NCBI GenBank assembly: GCA_900155495.1
Contig: FTLJ01000046.1
Span: 104,437-168,436 of the forward strand
Direction: 5' to 3'
Length of the DNA stretch: 64,000 nucleotides
Source: Porogramme epimiltina
Lineage: Eukaryota; Basidiomycota; Agaricomycetes; Polyporales; Polyporaceae
Position 1 is the first letter of the stretch, and every line of letters begins with the position of its first letter. This document shows, one piece after another, positions 1 to 10,178 of the stretch. Position numbers and translations under genes: made by a program. The notes beneath the pieces are model-generated. The model made no database searches. It had not been told where the DNA came from and saw only the letters and a list, made by a program, of their open reading frames with translations.

Positions 1-34
1 TCCCGATTGGCACGCCCCAGCTAGCAACCGCGGC

Positions 35-1835
35 CTACACCTCCTTTGCATTGATAGAGCCCATTTCCACGCCCAAGGAGACCTCGTCTCCTAGATGGAC
101 ATCGTGCGCCATCGGGCCCTGGGTGATGTCTTGCATCTCTTCTGGGCTTGGGGCAACTATGGCGCCGACCGTGCGGGGAGCGGCGACGAAGCTGGGGAGG
201 GAGTTATCAGCGTGTGTAGAGAAGTGGAGCGGGTCGTCCGAGTTGACTTTGAGAGGCCGGAGGTTCGCTTCCTGGAGGTCCATGAGGAAGCGGGAGGTGA
301 GGACTGCTGTAAGGCTGTGTGATGGCGGTGAAGTGAGGATCGTGGTGAGCACTACAGAACGTGAAGCTTAAGTAGGTGGAGCTATGGCGTACGGTGTAGT
401 GAACGTAGTGATATTACTTCCAGCGTCATTAAGCCCGTCGTCGCCAAATATCTGCACAGGAACTGTTAAAAGTGCCACATCGGAATGGAACCGTGGTGAG
501 ACTCGCCGACGTCAAAGAGAACGAAAAGTGTAAAATATTCAGGATGAGAAATGATCTGCGGTCCGCGTGAGTCCTCCAGAGTAGCACCCACAAGACTCAG
601 CGTCCTTTGATTAAGAGTGAACATACACAAAATAAACGGTTCCTACCATGTATGAGCCTCAGAACGGTTGCCCAATATTTAGAGACCTCGGATGCTTACC
701 GTCACGCAGGAATATTTCCGTCAGAGACAAGTGACGGCGCACTCCGACTGCTCTTCCTGGAGGGGCGTGTCGAAGTAACTTACACCACGTGAGGCCAATG
801 ACGAGTACATCGGCCACGATGAGGGAGACTCTGGAGGCAACCAGCCCTAAACAAGTCATCAGCGATGGTTAGATACTAGTTGAATTTGCGCACAGCTGTG
901 ATTAAGGGGCATAAGCTAAGGCCTGAGAGGGACCATAGGACAGCGAGCCCACCCAATATACACCTGCTTAGAAGGAGAGGCCTCTTGCACTACGCAACCG
1001 AACACCGGGTCAATTACTCCTTCGTATCCAAGTCCAATACGGGCCTTTCAGCGTGTGGTTATCATGCGTCCTGAGTGCTAGTACCTTCAGGGAGACAATA
1101 AAGCACACGCACAACGTTTACACCAACAGGTCCGAGTGAAAGAATGAGAATGAGGGCGGAGAAGGCCTTGGAGTTGGTCAGAGCAAGTGCTCGCATTGCA
1201 GAGAACACTAGATGCCTCATTGTTAGTAATATGCCACACGGTGTGTGAGCCCAGGCCTCGCCTACCTGCCGGGGGTGTGAGTACGATGTAGTCCATAACA
1301 ACATAGGTCCATTGTATCCTGTTGCACCTGCCGCGCCTCCTGTCACCGGCTGTATCACCACGAGTATTTAGTAGGAACATGACTCACTCCTAGCAATACG
1401 CGAAGGCGTCAGCTCAACCTGAAATGAATGAATCGCGAACTAGTGACACTTGCCTGACCCGTCATGGACTTATTGAAGATCGTCACCATATCCATCGCAG
1501 AGCACACGATGATGAGATATCTATTTGCGAGGAAGAGTCCGGCGGCACCAGAAAGCTTGCACTTCCAAAAGAGCTCCATTTCCCGGTCGATGGTAATGAG
1601 GTGCTCAAAAAAGATCAGCACTGGGATGTCCTCAACGTCAGAGCCGTGGTCAGCATGTGGGAGATAGGAATAGTCACGGGCCTGAAGCTGAGAGGGTGAC
1701 ATAATCTTCGACAAAGCTGCCATGGTGTGTGGTCAGAGCGAAGCTAACTGCGCTGGAGCGTTATTTTACTTACAAAACATCAAATAGATCAACAACTGCG
1801 GTACTGTCAATGCTTGCAGCGGGGTCACCAGACAT
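35..1835 (-). CDS. DUF6533-family seven-TM membrane protein, array copy A
   Basis: This is the leftmost copy of the array. Exon 1 (1774-1835) reads MSGDPAASIDSTAVVDLFD and ends in a GTAAGT donor. A 35-base microexon follows at 1682-1716 (FVEDYVTLSAS). Exon 3 at 1459-1620 holds the DUF6533 signature LIFFEHLITIDREMELFW and NRYLIIV. Exon 4 at 1266-1327 reads CNRIQWTYVV. Then come FSAMRALALTNSKAFSALIL (about 1114-1218) and SLIVADVLVIGLTW (about 690-850). The last exon (stop at 35) carries the final membrane helix LTAVLTSRFLMDLQEA and an acidic, poorly conserved cytoplasmic-type tail. About 390 residues in total. Family membership is seen from sequence; the role is unknown, with a membrane location inferred from the hydrophobic segments. 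The donor after exon 2 is GCCCGT rather than the GT seen in sister copies, so splicing there may be weak. Confidence 0.8.
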
Positions 1836-1898
1836 TCTGACTGACTGGTGAGAGAACGGTGAGAACACTACAAAGAATGCCCATGTTGTAGGAAGGGG

Positions 1899-1905
1899 TA
1901 ATATA
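1899..1905 (-). promoter_or_regulatory. TATA box of copy A
   Basis: The minus strand reads GGGTATATTACC about 64 bases before the start codon at 1835. The same type of motif, usually preceded by a G-run, sits at this distance in every 5'-bearing copy. Confidence 0.55.
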
Positions 1906-2821
1906 CCCCTCTACATGTGGATGCCACCAGATCCTATCTCACTCATGTTGTTCTCCCTATCCGCACCACTAACGAAATGCCTTAGTTGTAGAATTACATA
2001 GAATACAAGGATCGCTATGTTCCCGTGACGTTGCCAATAAGGCCGCCATTTGGTGATAGGGGCCAGTGCGGTCTCACCCTAAAGGAATAACACGGGTAAC
2101 CCGTCGCGGGTACGGGTACACGACTACAGATACAGAGACCCGCGGCGTGCCTCTACCTGTGGGCTAGCGGATGACAGTTTGACTTCTCAGCTGGAGTATG
2201 GCTTCTCCCGCGCCTTCATTATTCAAGGTTCCTTATTCCCCAGCGGAGGTTCCAGGAGAACAGAAGAAACCGTCTGAGCTGGCCCGCCGCGGCCGGTACT
2301 AGCGAATCGACCAGAAGCCCATGCACTCATGATAGGTGCCCTTCCTGATGCTACGAGTCTGCACATTCCCGCATAAGAGCTACACAGCAGTGTAATGCTG
2401 AATGCGCTGCTATGTAACTCTGCATTCTTCCATACACAATGGTTTGTTATAACGCGTTTATTACGCATTCCAATGAAACGCTAGGAGGACCCCCATCTGA
2501 CTGCCAGCAGTGATTGTGTCGGGGACGCTCACAGAGGAGATCGCACCCGGGGCTCTCCGTATCCTTGTCCGCGATGCGAGCTTACAATAAGCTGCCGCCG
2601 CCTCATGGTCTACACTGGTTCGTTTTGGTGCTCATGACACGTTTCAAAGATCCTCGAAGCGTGCTATTTCCAGCGTGTGCGGTATGATCCGCCGTCAGCG
2701 CCGGCAGATGCCCGGTGCCAAAGGTGAGACTACTGCCTCCGTATAGAAGGTCAGGTCAACCTGAAACTTGCCTGAGGTCATTCACACCACGAGAAACTCT
2801 GCTGCAGGTAGACAGGCCGCA

Positions 2822-2870
2822 CGGGTCAGGTAAGGGTACACCTGAGTCTACCCGTACCCGACCCGTGTTG
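2822..2870. repeat. Imperfect inverted repeat of GGGTAC type
   Basis: CACGGGTCAGGTAAGGGTA and TACCCGTACCCGACCCGTG face each other across about 10 bases and could form a hairpin with roughly 18 paired positions. A relative with the same flanks lies at 7073-7106. Confidence 0.6.
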
Positions 2871-4907
2871 TTCCTGAACGTGAAATGCTCATATGGGCAT
2901 TTGAGACGTTGTGCCTAGGACGCACCACTAGAATAGAGTACGGGAGATCGGAAGGGACGTCTGGGTTCGACGTTATAACACCAGTGTTCCTGTCAATGGG
3001 TGAGAGAACCAGCGGCATCGCTAGCAGGAATCTTCCGGAGTAGCCTCTCAGCCGGGATAGAGGCGGAAAGATGGACATCTGTGGGGGTATTTAGCACAAG
3101 AACAATATTCATTGTCATGGTAGGCATACCCTGCGCGAAGAGTATAAGACGACGCGTCTCAGTTGCACCGGGTTTCCGTGGAGGCGCAGGCATCTTTATG
3201 CCACATGTACATACACAGAAATCAGCTTTGTTAGTCTGGAATTTCGACTCGAGATGGAGGCCCGTGAGAACACAGGTTTCACATTCATGAGGTGAACATG
3301 TTACACGAGACGAAAAGGTAGTTGAGCTGCTGAGGGTGTTGCGTTGAAAGAACCTAGACCCTGAGTGAGCGCACTGCAGCGTCCGACGACGTCCGCTCCG
3401 CGCATTGATCGATGGGACTCACATTCTCGGATCCAGGGTCCGGTCGGCAACGCTGGCCGGGCTCATCCCGTTCCATGTCTCTTGTACTTCGCCAGGAAGG
3501 TGTGCAGGAGAAACTGTCTCCTCGGTGGAGCGTAGCTCTCACCTGAAGTTGACCTAGAGGAGAATGGAAAATGACGTCGCCGGATCTAGAGCCACTTGCG
3601 TCGACACTCCGGGCCCGCTGATCCGGGGTCCCGCGGCCCCCGGGAACCGCCGCACGCCCAGGGCACACCTGCTCATTCGGAGTCATTCTCCTCCCGCAGC
3701 CTCCGAAATTTGCCTATGTTCTATCAAGCAGCCCTCGTTCGACTCCTATTACACTTCCAGCACTGTTACCTTTTGAGTAGCGCTTTCTGAGAAACCACAT
3801 GCCCAGGGAATCCCAGTCATGATCGCTCACAACATACGCATGCCAGGCCTGAAGAGCGCCCCGAGTGGCTGCTGCTGCAATGATATCTTCGGATCGATGT
3901 CGTGGGGGCGCACTGCCAATAACAGCATCCTATGGAGTGTGAAACGTCGAAATCCGTGAAGAGCATACAGCGACTGTGCGTACTGTCAGCACGCACACTA
4001 TGGACAGCAGAAATCCATTCGTTGCTGCCACGGACGGACTCCAAGCACCCTCGACCCTGGACTGCTACGACGTTAACACGACCAGGATTTCCACAGAAGG
4101 CAGGACACATACCGATGTGCCTTGAAGGACCCTTATTCTTCAGGAACTCATCGCCAAAGAGGGCACGGAATGGGCAGTAGGATGGAGAGGTGTCAGAGAT
4201 GCGAGGTCCTCGCGGCGATCTAGGGAGAACTTGGGACAGGTGGATGGCTGGTATTATCTGTGCAAGTGTGTCTCATCCTTTCCCTTTCACACTTCCTTCC
4301 TCAACCGTAACGTTATAGCTCGCGCACTGAGGCAGTACATCGTCACGATGATCAGCCTGCATGCCCTCTTCACGGGTTTGACACGAACGCCTCGTGATTG
4401 TGAACGTGAGCGTTTTCCCTGTTCAACGCACGTGCGAGAGGAGATCACACCCGTTCTAGTGTTGCCGTTTGCCAGGGAGCTGTCCACTCATGCGACGCTT
4501 CCCCCAAGCCACCATTACGATCAATCCCGGCCACTTCCCCAAAGCCTAAGCGGGCTGGGGAGCATCTTCTGAGGGATATGCGCCATACCGTTGCAGTTAT
4601 CACTCGACCTATATACGTACATCCTTCTCGCATAGTTCCGTAGTCATTGAGTCCGTTGGATGTACCCCTCGTCCCCCTTTAAGGATCAAGGAATGATACG
4701 ATAACGAGCGCGATCCGAATATGCTATACCCGGCAAAAGATGAGAAGAGTCGTCTAGAAAAGAATTCAAAGGACAAACGAGTCATAGATACACAGTTAGA
4801 GGGTGAATGAGCAGGGAAAAGCCGGGGGCGGTAGCGCATCACCTCAAGTGAGGCGATGTGAGGCAAGGACTCGGTTGATTAGTTCTACAGAAACGAGAAG
4901 TCGTAAT

Positions 4908-6736
4908 CTATGCCTCGTTAATATCGACAAACGCGCTAAGAGAATCCTCTACTCTTTGATAGACATCGTTCTCCGCAATGTCCTGGAGGACATCGACGCC
5001 CTCATGCACAGGCTCTCCCGAAGTTGACTCGACTCTAGCTCCATCCACACGGGGGGCGGCGACGAAGCTGGGGAGGGAGTCGTCAGCATGAGTCGAGAAG
5101 TGGAGCGGGTCGTCAGAGTCGAGTCTGAGAGGCCGGAGGTTGGCTTCTTGGAGGTCTATGAGGAACCAGGATATGAGGACACCTGTGAGGCTGTGTTGTG
5201 ACGAGGAAGCGAGAATTGTAGTGAGCATCCCGGCATGTAAGGGGGAAGCGGTGGCAGCGTACGGCGTGGAGAACATGGTGATATCACTCCCATTTTCGCT
5301 ACCCCCGTCCTCGACGAATATCTGCGTATAAACCGTTGAAACCGCTGAATGAATTGGGATTACATAGAAACTCACAGAGGCTAAAGATAATGATAGGTGC
5401 AATATATTCAATATGAGGAGTGATCTGCGGGTTTCGTGAGTCTTACTACGTGGCTTGCAAAAGCCGGATTATCCTTGTATTGAAGGTGAACATACACGAA
5501 ATATATAGTTCCTACGTCCGTGATTGTAAGGTCGGGTCCTCGGGGATCAAAGACATAAGATACTTACCATCACGCAAGAATATTTCCGTCAGGGACAAGT
5601 GGCGGCGCACTAGGTCCACTGTCCCAGCAGAGGTGCGACGAAATAGTTGACGCCAGGTGAGGGCAATGACGAGGGCGTCCGCGACAATGAGGGAGCCTCG
5701 AGAAGCAATGACCCCTAAACAGGTCATCAGCTCGCATAATACAGGACGTAAAGTTCTTTTTTACGCACAGCTGTGATTCATGAAGACGCATGAGCTCACG
5801 TTCGCGAGGTATGATAAGACGACAAACGACAAGCTCACCCGACATACACCTGCTCTGGCGGGGCAAACTCCAGCGCCACGCAGCCAAACAAGGGATCAAT
5901 GTACCCACTGAACGTAATTGCGACTGAGGCCTTGTGGTTTGGGGATATTGATCAACATGTGCGGGAGTAGATTTCCCAAGACGACAAAGAACACGTACTA
6001 CATTTACACTCAGAGGGCCGAGAGAGAGGAGTAAGATGAGAGCGGAGAAGGCTCTAGAGTTGCTCAGAGCGAGTGCACGCATGGCAGAGAAAACTGAACG
6101 AGTCGTCGTCAGCAGGATATTTCGCAAATTGTGAGTTGGGACGTGCGCGGCCCTCGCTTGCCTGCAGGTGGTATGTACGTGGCATAATCCGCAACGGTAT
6201 AAGCCCATTGTATCCCATTGCACCTATCACAACTACTGTCATCTCCCATACAAACGCTCGTAGTTAGCGAAGAATATAGCTCACACCTAATGATGTGCAA
6301 AGATGTCAGCCACGTGCACGCATAGAATCACCAGCGCATAGATTGGTCTGACTCACTTGATGCGTCACGGATTTATCGAAGACAGTCACCAGAGATAGTG
6401 CGGAGCGCACGACCATGAGGTATCTATTTGTGATGAAGAGGGCAGACGCGCCAGACAAGCCGCGCTGCAAGAAGAGGTCGACCTCACTGTCGACGGTGGT
6501 GAGGTGCTCGAAGAAGATGAGCGCTTCGAACCCTTCGTTGTCAGCGTTGGGTCGAGCATGCGCGTGGTGGAACAAGGGACGTACCTGACGCTGCGAGACA
6601 AACGCAGCGTTCCACATGGCTGTGATAGTGTGGTCAGAGTAGAATGGACAGCACGAGCGCGTCGTTCTACTTACAAGGAGTCAAACAAACCAATGATTGT
6701 AACGCCGTCAATGCTTGCAGCTGAGTCGCTGGACAT
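4908..6736 (-). CDS. DUF6533-family seven-TM membrane protein, array copy B
   Basis: Exon 1 (6675-6736) encodes MSSDSAASIDGVTIIGLFDS, followed by the 35-base microexon HVERCVCLAAS ending in a GTACGT donor. The signature exon reads LIFFEHLTTVDSEVDLF and FITNRYLMVV. The DRE triad is changed to DSE and the usual FWK to FLQ, so it has drifted more than its neighbours. Later exons give CNGIQWAYTVADYATYIPPAG, FSAMRALALSNSRAFSALIL, FSGYIDPLFGCVALEFAPPE, and GVIASRGSLIVADALVIALTW. The last two exons hold QIFVEDGGSENGSDITMFST and LTGVLISWFLIDLQEA, with the stop at 4908. About 395 residues. No frameshift or in-frame stop was seen in the exons checked. Function is unknown. Confidence 0.8.
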
Positions 6737-6799
6737 TCTGACCGACAAGAGAGAACGTCGCGCACACCGTAAAGAGGTCCCATTGCCTGACGACGAGTC

Positions 6800-6804
6800 A
6801 TATA
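6800..6804 (-). promoter_or_regulatory. TATA-like element of copy B
   Basis: The minus strand reads GAGTATATGACTC about 64 bases before the start at 6736. It lacks the flanking G-run of the other copies and is one of the weaker matches. Confidence 0.4.
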
Positions 6805-8295
6805 CTCATTCGCAAGGGGTATTGACGGATGATTCATCGCTTATGCCATGTTCTCGATCTCAGGTTGTAATAGCACTGGAAACGCGGTAGCTGTAGAAGG
6901 TTGGAACGCCCCCCTGAATGGTGGTGTTTCCCGTGTGCGCGGTTCTATCTGCCAACGATGCCGGTGAACGCCCGCATTGGAAGGTGCCACTACTGCGTCC
7001 GAATAGAAGCGTAGGTCAACCTGCAGCCTCTTTGAGGTCACCCGCACCCACAAGTAGCCCGTACTCGCGGATCGGGTATAGGTATACTTAAATATACCCA
7101 TACCCGACCACTAGTGCCGTTTCCAAGGGTGAAATTGGCAACATAAGCACGTTATTGTTCGTCTTAGCATGCACCACAATTGAACATTCAACGGGACGTA
7201 CGAGTACGGTGATTTGACCAAAGATCTCCTGTGAATAGGGCAGGTAACCAGCACTGATTTGTTCGCAGCGCAGTTCCTGCGGATCATACTATCCACCGCA
7301 GAGATGTTGGAAAGACGGATGTATGTAAAAGCATTGAGCACGAAAATAATAGGGGTAACGTAGCGAGTATCACAGTTACGAGTGGGCGTACCGAGTGTGA
7401 TGGCCTCACGGTATCCTGTCTCAACTGGGTCTAGTAGCCTGTGCGGGCGACCGCGTGTAGACATGAGCAGCTGTAGGCTCGGTCAGTCTGGCAATCGCCT
7501 CGACAAACGCGCCGAGTGCGCACGGCACAAGGTGTGAGACGATAGGGAGGTTGTGCTACAAGGGGAGTCAAACACTGTCAAAGAGGACAGAGATTCTCAG
7601 TGAATGTACGTCTATCCAGTCGACGAAACCGATGGCACCCACCACAGAGTTCTCCGAGATCTAGGGACCTGTCGGCATGTTTGATGAGGCTCATCCTGTT
7701 CCGTGAGTCTCAACCCTCGCCGGCCGCGCGTATTGCCACCAGGAACGCAGCACAGCAGACGTATCAGCGTAGTGGGAGAAGCACTCTCCTGGACGAAGCG
7801 CGTCGCCAACCGGTCGTCACGCACAGAAAAAGAAGACATGGCGAGGCGCCGGGTGGGCTGCATCGGCACACCGGGCCGCGCGGTCCCGGAGAAAGCCGAG
7901 GCCGTCGGGCACTGCCGGCGCGGCTCCGGGTGACATCTACATGCACTCGTCCCCAGACTTATTGGGACGCTATCTGAGCGTTTTCATTCCTGCTCTCCTC
8001 GCCAGATTCCTCGCCTCGCGGGGCTCCGAGATTCAGCCCTCTGAGCCGCATTTCAAAAACATATCCGTGCAGATATAATGTGATCATAGGACTATATTGT
8101 AGTAACACCCAAGAAGTGCACGAATCATCGCAAATAGACACAACCGAACTCAAGAACGAGCACGGCAGGACTGACACGGAAAGAGAGAGTCAAAGCGGAA
8201 GAAGCAAGAAAGGATGTAACCCGGTCCAGACAGCCCGGAAATGTGGAGCTCCACATCCGCTCTATAGAGGCTGACGCGACCCCACCAGTCCTGAC
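6805..8295. other. Spacer between copies B and C
   Basis: The part at 6840-7400 is related to 2640-3230 and includes the hairpin at 7073-7106. The part at 7600-7960 is GC-rich and carries a cggcacacc-gggccgcg-ggccgag pattern that recurs at about 19490, 24200 and 60470. The bases just left of 8296 are the 3' flank of copy C and resemble the flank of other copies (tacaagaagtgcatga type). No intact reading frame is supported. Confidence 0.45.
7073..7106. repeat. Imperfect inverted repeat, relative of 2822-2870
   Basis: CGGGTATAGGTATA and TATACCCATACCCG face each other across six bases. The sequence after it (about 30 bases, including gtgaaat) also matches the flank of the element at 2822-2870, so both derive from one ancestral spacer. 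Confidence 0.6.
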
Positions 8296-10111
8296 CTACA
8301 CCTTCGCTTCGAGAGACGGTATTTCAATTGTGAGCATGTCCCCTTCCACGTAATTGACCCCACCCGTCTCTCTGTCCTCGAACGTTCCGTCTTCCATATG
8401 CACTGCACTCGATTCTCCTGTAGCTTCCGTAGTCCCAGGGGCGGCGACGAAGCTCGGAAGAGAGTGTGAGGAGTGCGAGGAGATGTAAGCGGGGTCGTCA
8501 GAGTCGACCTTGACCGGCCTGAGGCTGACTTCCTGGAGGTTAATGAGGAAGCGGGAGACAAGGATTGCTGTGAGGCTGTGTGTCAACGATATGATATAGC
8601 AGAAAGACGTAGTGAGCTCGGCAAAATACAGGGAGAAAGGAACGGCGTACGGCGCAGTGAAGAGGGTGATGTAGGTCCCGGTGCCGTCAGTCCCATCTGT
8701 GATGAATACCTGCATAGAGGATTGTTGAGGGGTGCCAAACGTAGAGCAAACGACAGGAAAACTCGCCGAGGTGAAAGAGAATATCAGGTCCAAAACATTC
8801 AGGATGAGAAGCAACCTGCAGGCTGCGTGAGTTTCATATAGTGAACTTCACAAGATGCAACATTCGTGAAATGTTAACAGGCATACACAAAGTAAATGGT
8901 TCCTATCACGTACTGGTCAGATTGTTTCCCAGATTTTGAAAGGTACTTACCATCACGAAAGAATACGTCCGTCAGAGACAGGTTACGGCGGATATCTAGA
9001 AATGATTTTCTTGGAGAGGCTTGGTGAAATAGCTTCCACCATGTGACGGCAATGACGAGTGCATCCGCGACAATGAGGGAGCCTCGAGATGCAACGAGCC
9101 CTGAACCAGCCGTTAATTCAGGAACGCAGACCGAGGAAGCCAAGTTTACGCACAGCTACGATTAATGAAGATGCATGAGCTCGAGCACGCCTTCAACTAC
9201 CAGTGATATCAGGGTAAAGAGCTCACCCAATATACACCTGTTCCGAAGGGACAAACACCTGCGCCCCGCAGCCAAACACCGGGTCGACATATCCGCTGAA
9301 TCCAAGTACAAGCCAAGCCTATAAGCGTTTGTACATCACATCATGAGTACAAGTGCGTTCTGGGACAACGATGAGCACGCACGACATTTACTGCGAGAGG
9401 ACCGAGAGATAGGAGACAAATGAGTGCGAAGAACACCCTAGATTTGGTCAGAGCGAATGCTCGCATGGCGGAGAACACTATAGAGCTAATTCTTAGTAGA
9501 ATGGCTCGCAGAGCGTAAGTGCACTTATCGCCTACGTGCTGGTAGTATGTATGTGGTAATATTCACAACAGCATTTGCCCATTCTATCCCATTGCACCTG
9601 AAGCAACTATTGTTACCTACTGTAGCAGCTGGTGACTGGAGGAATCATAACTCACACCTAATAGAGATGTACGAAGATGTCAGCTCAGATGAAATCGCCG
9701 GCATGGGAGTCAGCCTCACTTACTTCCGTAGTCACAGATGTATAGAAGGAAGAAACCAGACCGAGTGCAGAGTACACGAGTATAAGATATCTATTTGTGA
9801 TGAAGAGGGCGGCTGGAGCAGAGAAGTTGTGCTTCCAGAAGAGGTCGATTTCGCGGCCGGCGGTGATGAGGTGCTCGAAGAAGATGAGTACTGCAATACC
9901 GTGGCTGTCAGTAAAGTTGTACCCTGCATGTGAGACATGATAGTAACCACGAACCGGACGCTGCGAGGGTGACATAATTTGCTACAATGCTGTGGCAGTT
10001 TACCGTTACAATTGTATGGATGGTACCAAGGAGGAGCCATGCTACTCACAAGCTGTCGAATGAACCAACAATTGTATTGAGGTCGGAGGCAGCGGCAGGG
10101 TCACTAGACAT
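8296..10111 (-). CDS. DUF6533-family seven-TM membrane protein, array copy C
   Basis: Exon 1 (10050-10111) reads MSSDPAAASDLNTIVGSFDS with a GTGAGT donor. The microexon gives IVANYVTLAAS and ends in GTTCGT. Exon 3 holds VLIFFEHLITAGREIDLFW, KHNFSAPAALFITNRYLIL. Following exons give CNGIEWANAVVNITTYI, IVFSAMRAFALTKSRVFFAL, GFSGYVDPVFGCGAQVFVPS, VASRGSLIVADALVIAVTWW and LLILNVLDLIFSFTSA. The loop exon is QVFITDGTDGTGTYITLFTA and the last exon LTAILVSRFLINLQEV with a long acidic tail ending in SLEAKV and the stop at 8296. Seven hydrophobic segments, about 395 residues. It appears intact, and it makes a good reference for gene models in the array. Role unknown. Confidence 0.82.
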
Positions 10112-10168
10112 TATGACCGGAAGGAGGGCAGACGATGTAATGCTGAGGGAGTTCGTGCTGTGGCAGTA

Positions 10169-10178
10169 ATTTATATAT
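10169..10178 (-). promoter_or_regulatory. TATA box of copy C
   Basis: The minus strand reads GGGGGGATATATAAATTA about 60-67 bases before the start at 10111. This is the best TATA match in the array. Confidence 0.6.

Larger units (their letters stand above)
1836..4907. other. Spacer between copies A and B
   Basis: No gene is supported here beyond the copy A promoter. The part at 2640-3230 is a diverged relative of 6840-7400, the equivalent place upstream of copy B, including the CGGGTA inverted-repeat segment at 2822-2870. The stretch 3360-3700 is GC-rich and resembles 7610-7960. From 3700 to 4900 I see nothing recognisable. It is best read as decayed duplicated array sequence. Confidence 0.5.

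Noticed and set aside
8473..8841. Long + strand frames opposite the last exons of the array genes.
   Set aside because: They recur only because they mirror the conserved minus strand exon, and they do not resemble any protein family.
9685..9975. Apparent start codon at the MSPSQRPV frame just before the DUF6533 signature, repeated in several copies.
   Set aside because: The frame joins only if an intron is left in; the conserved 35-base microexon and exon 1 give the proper start in every complete copy.
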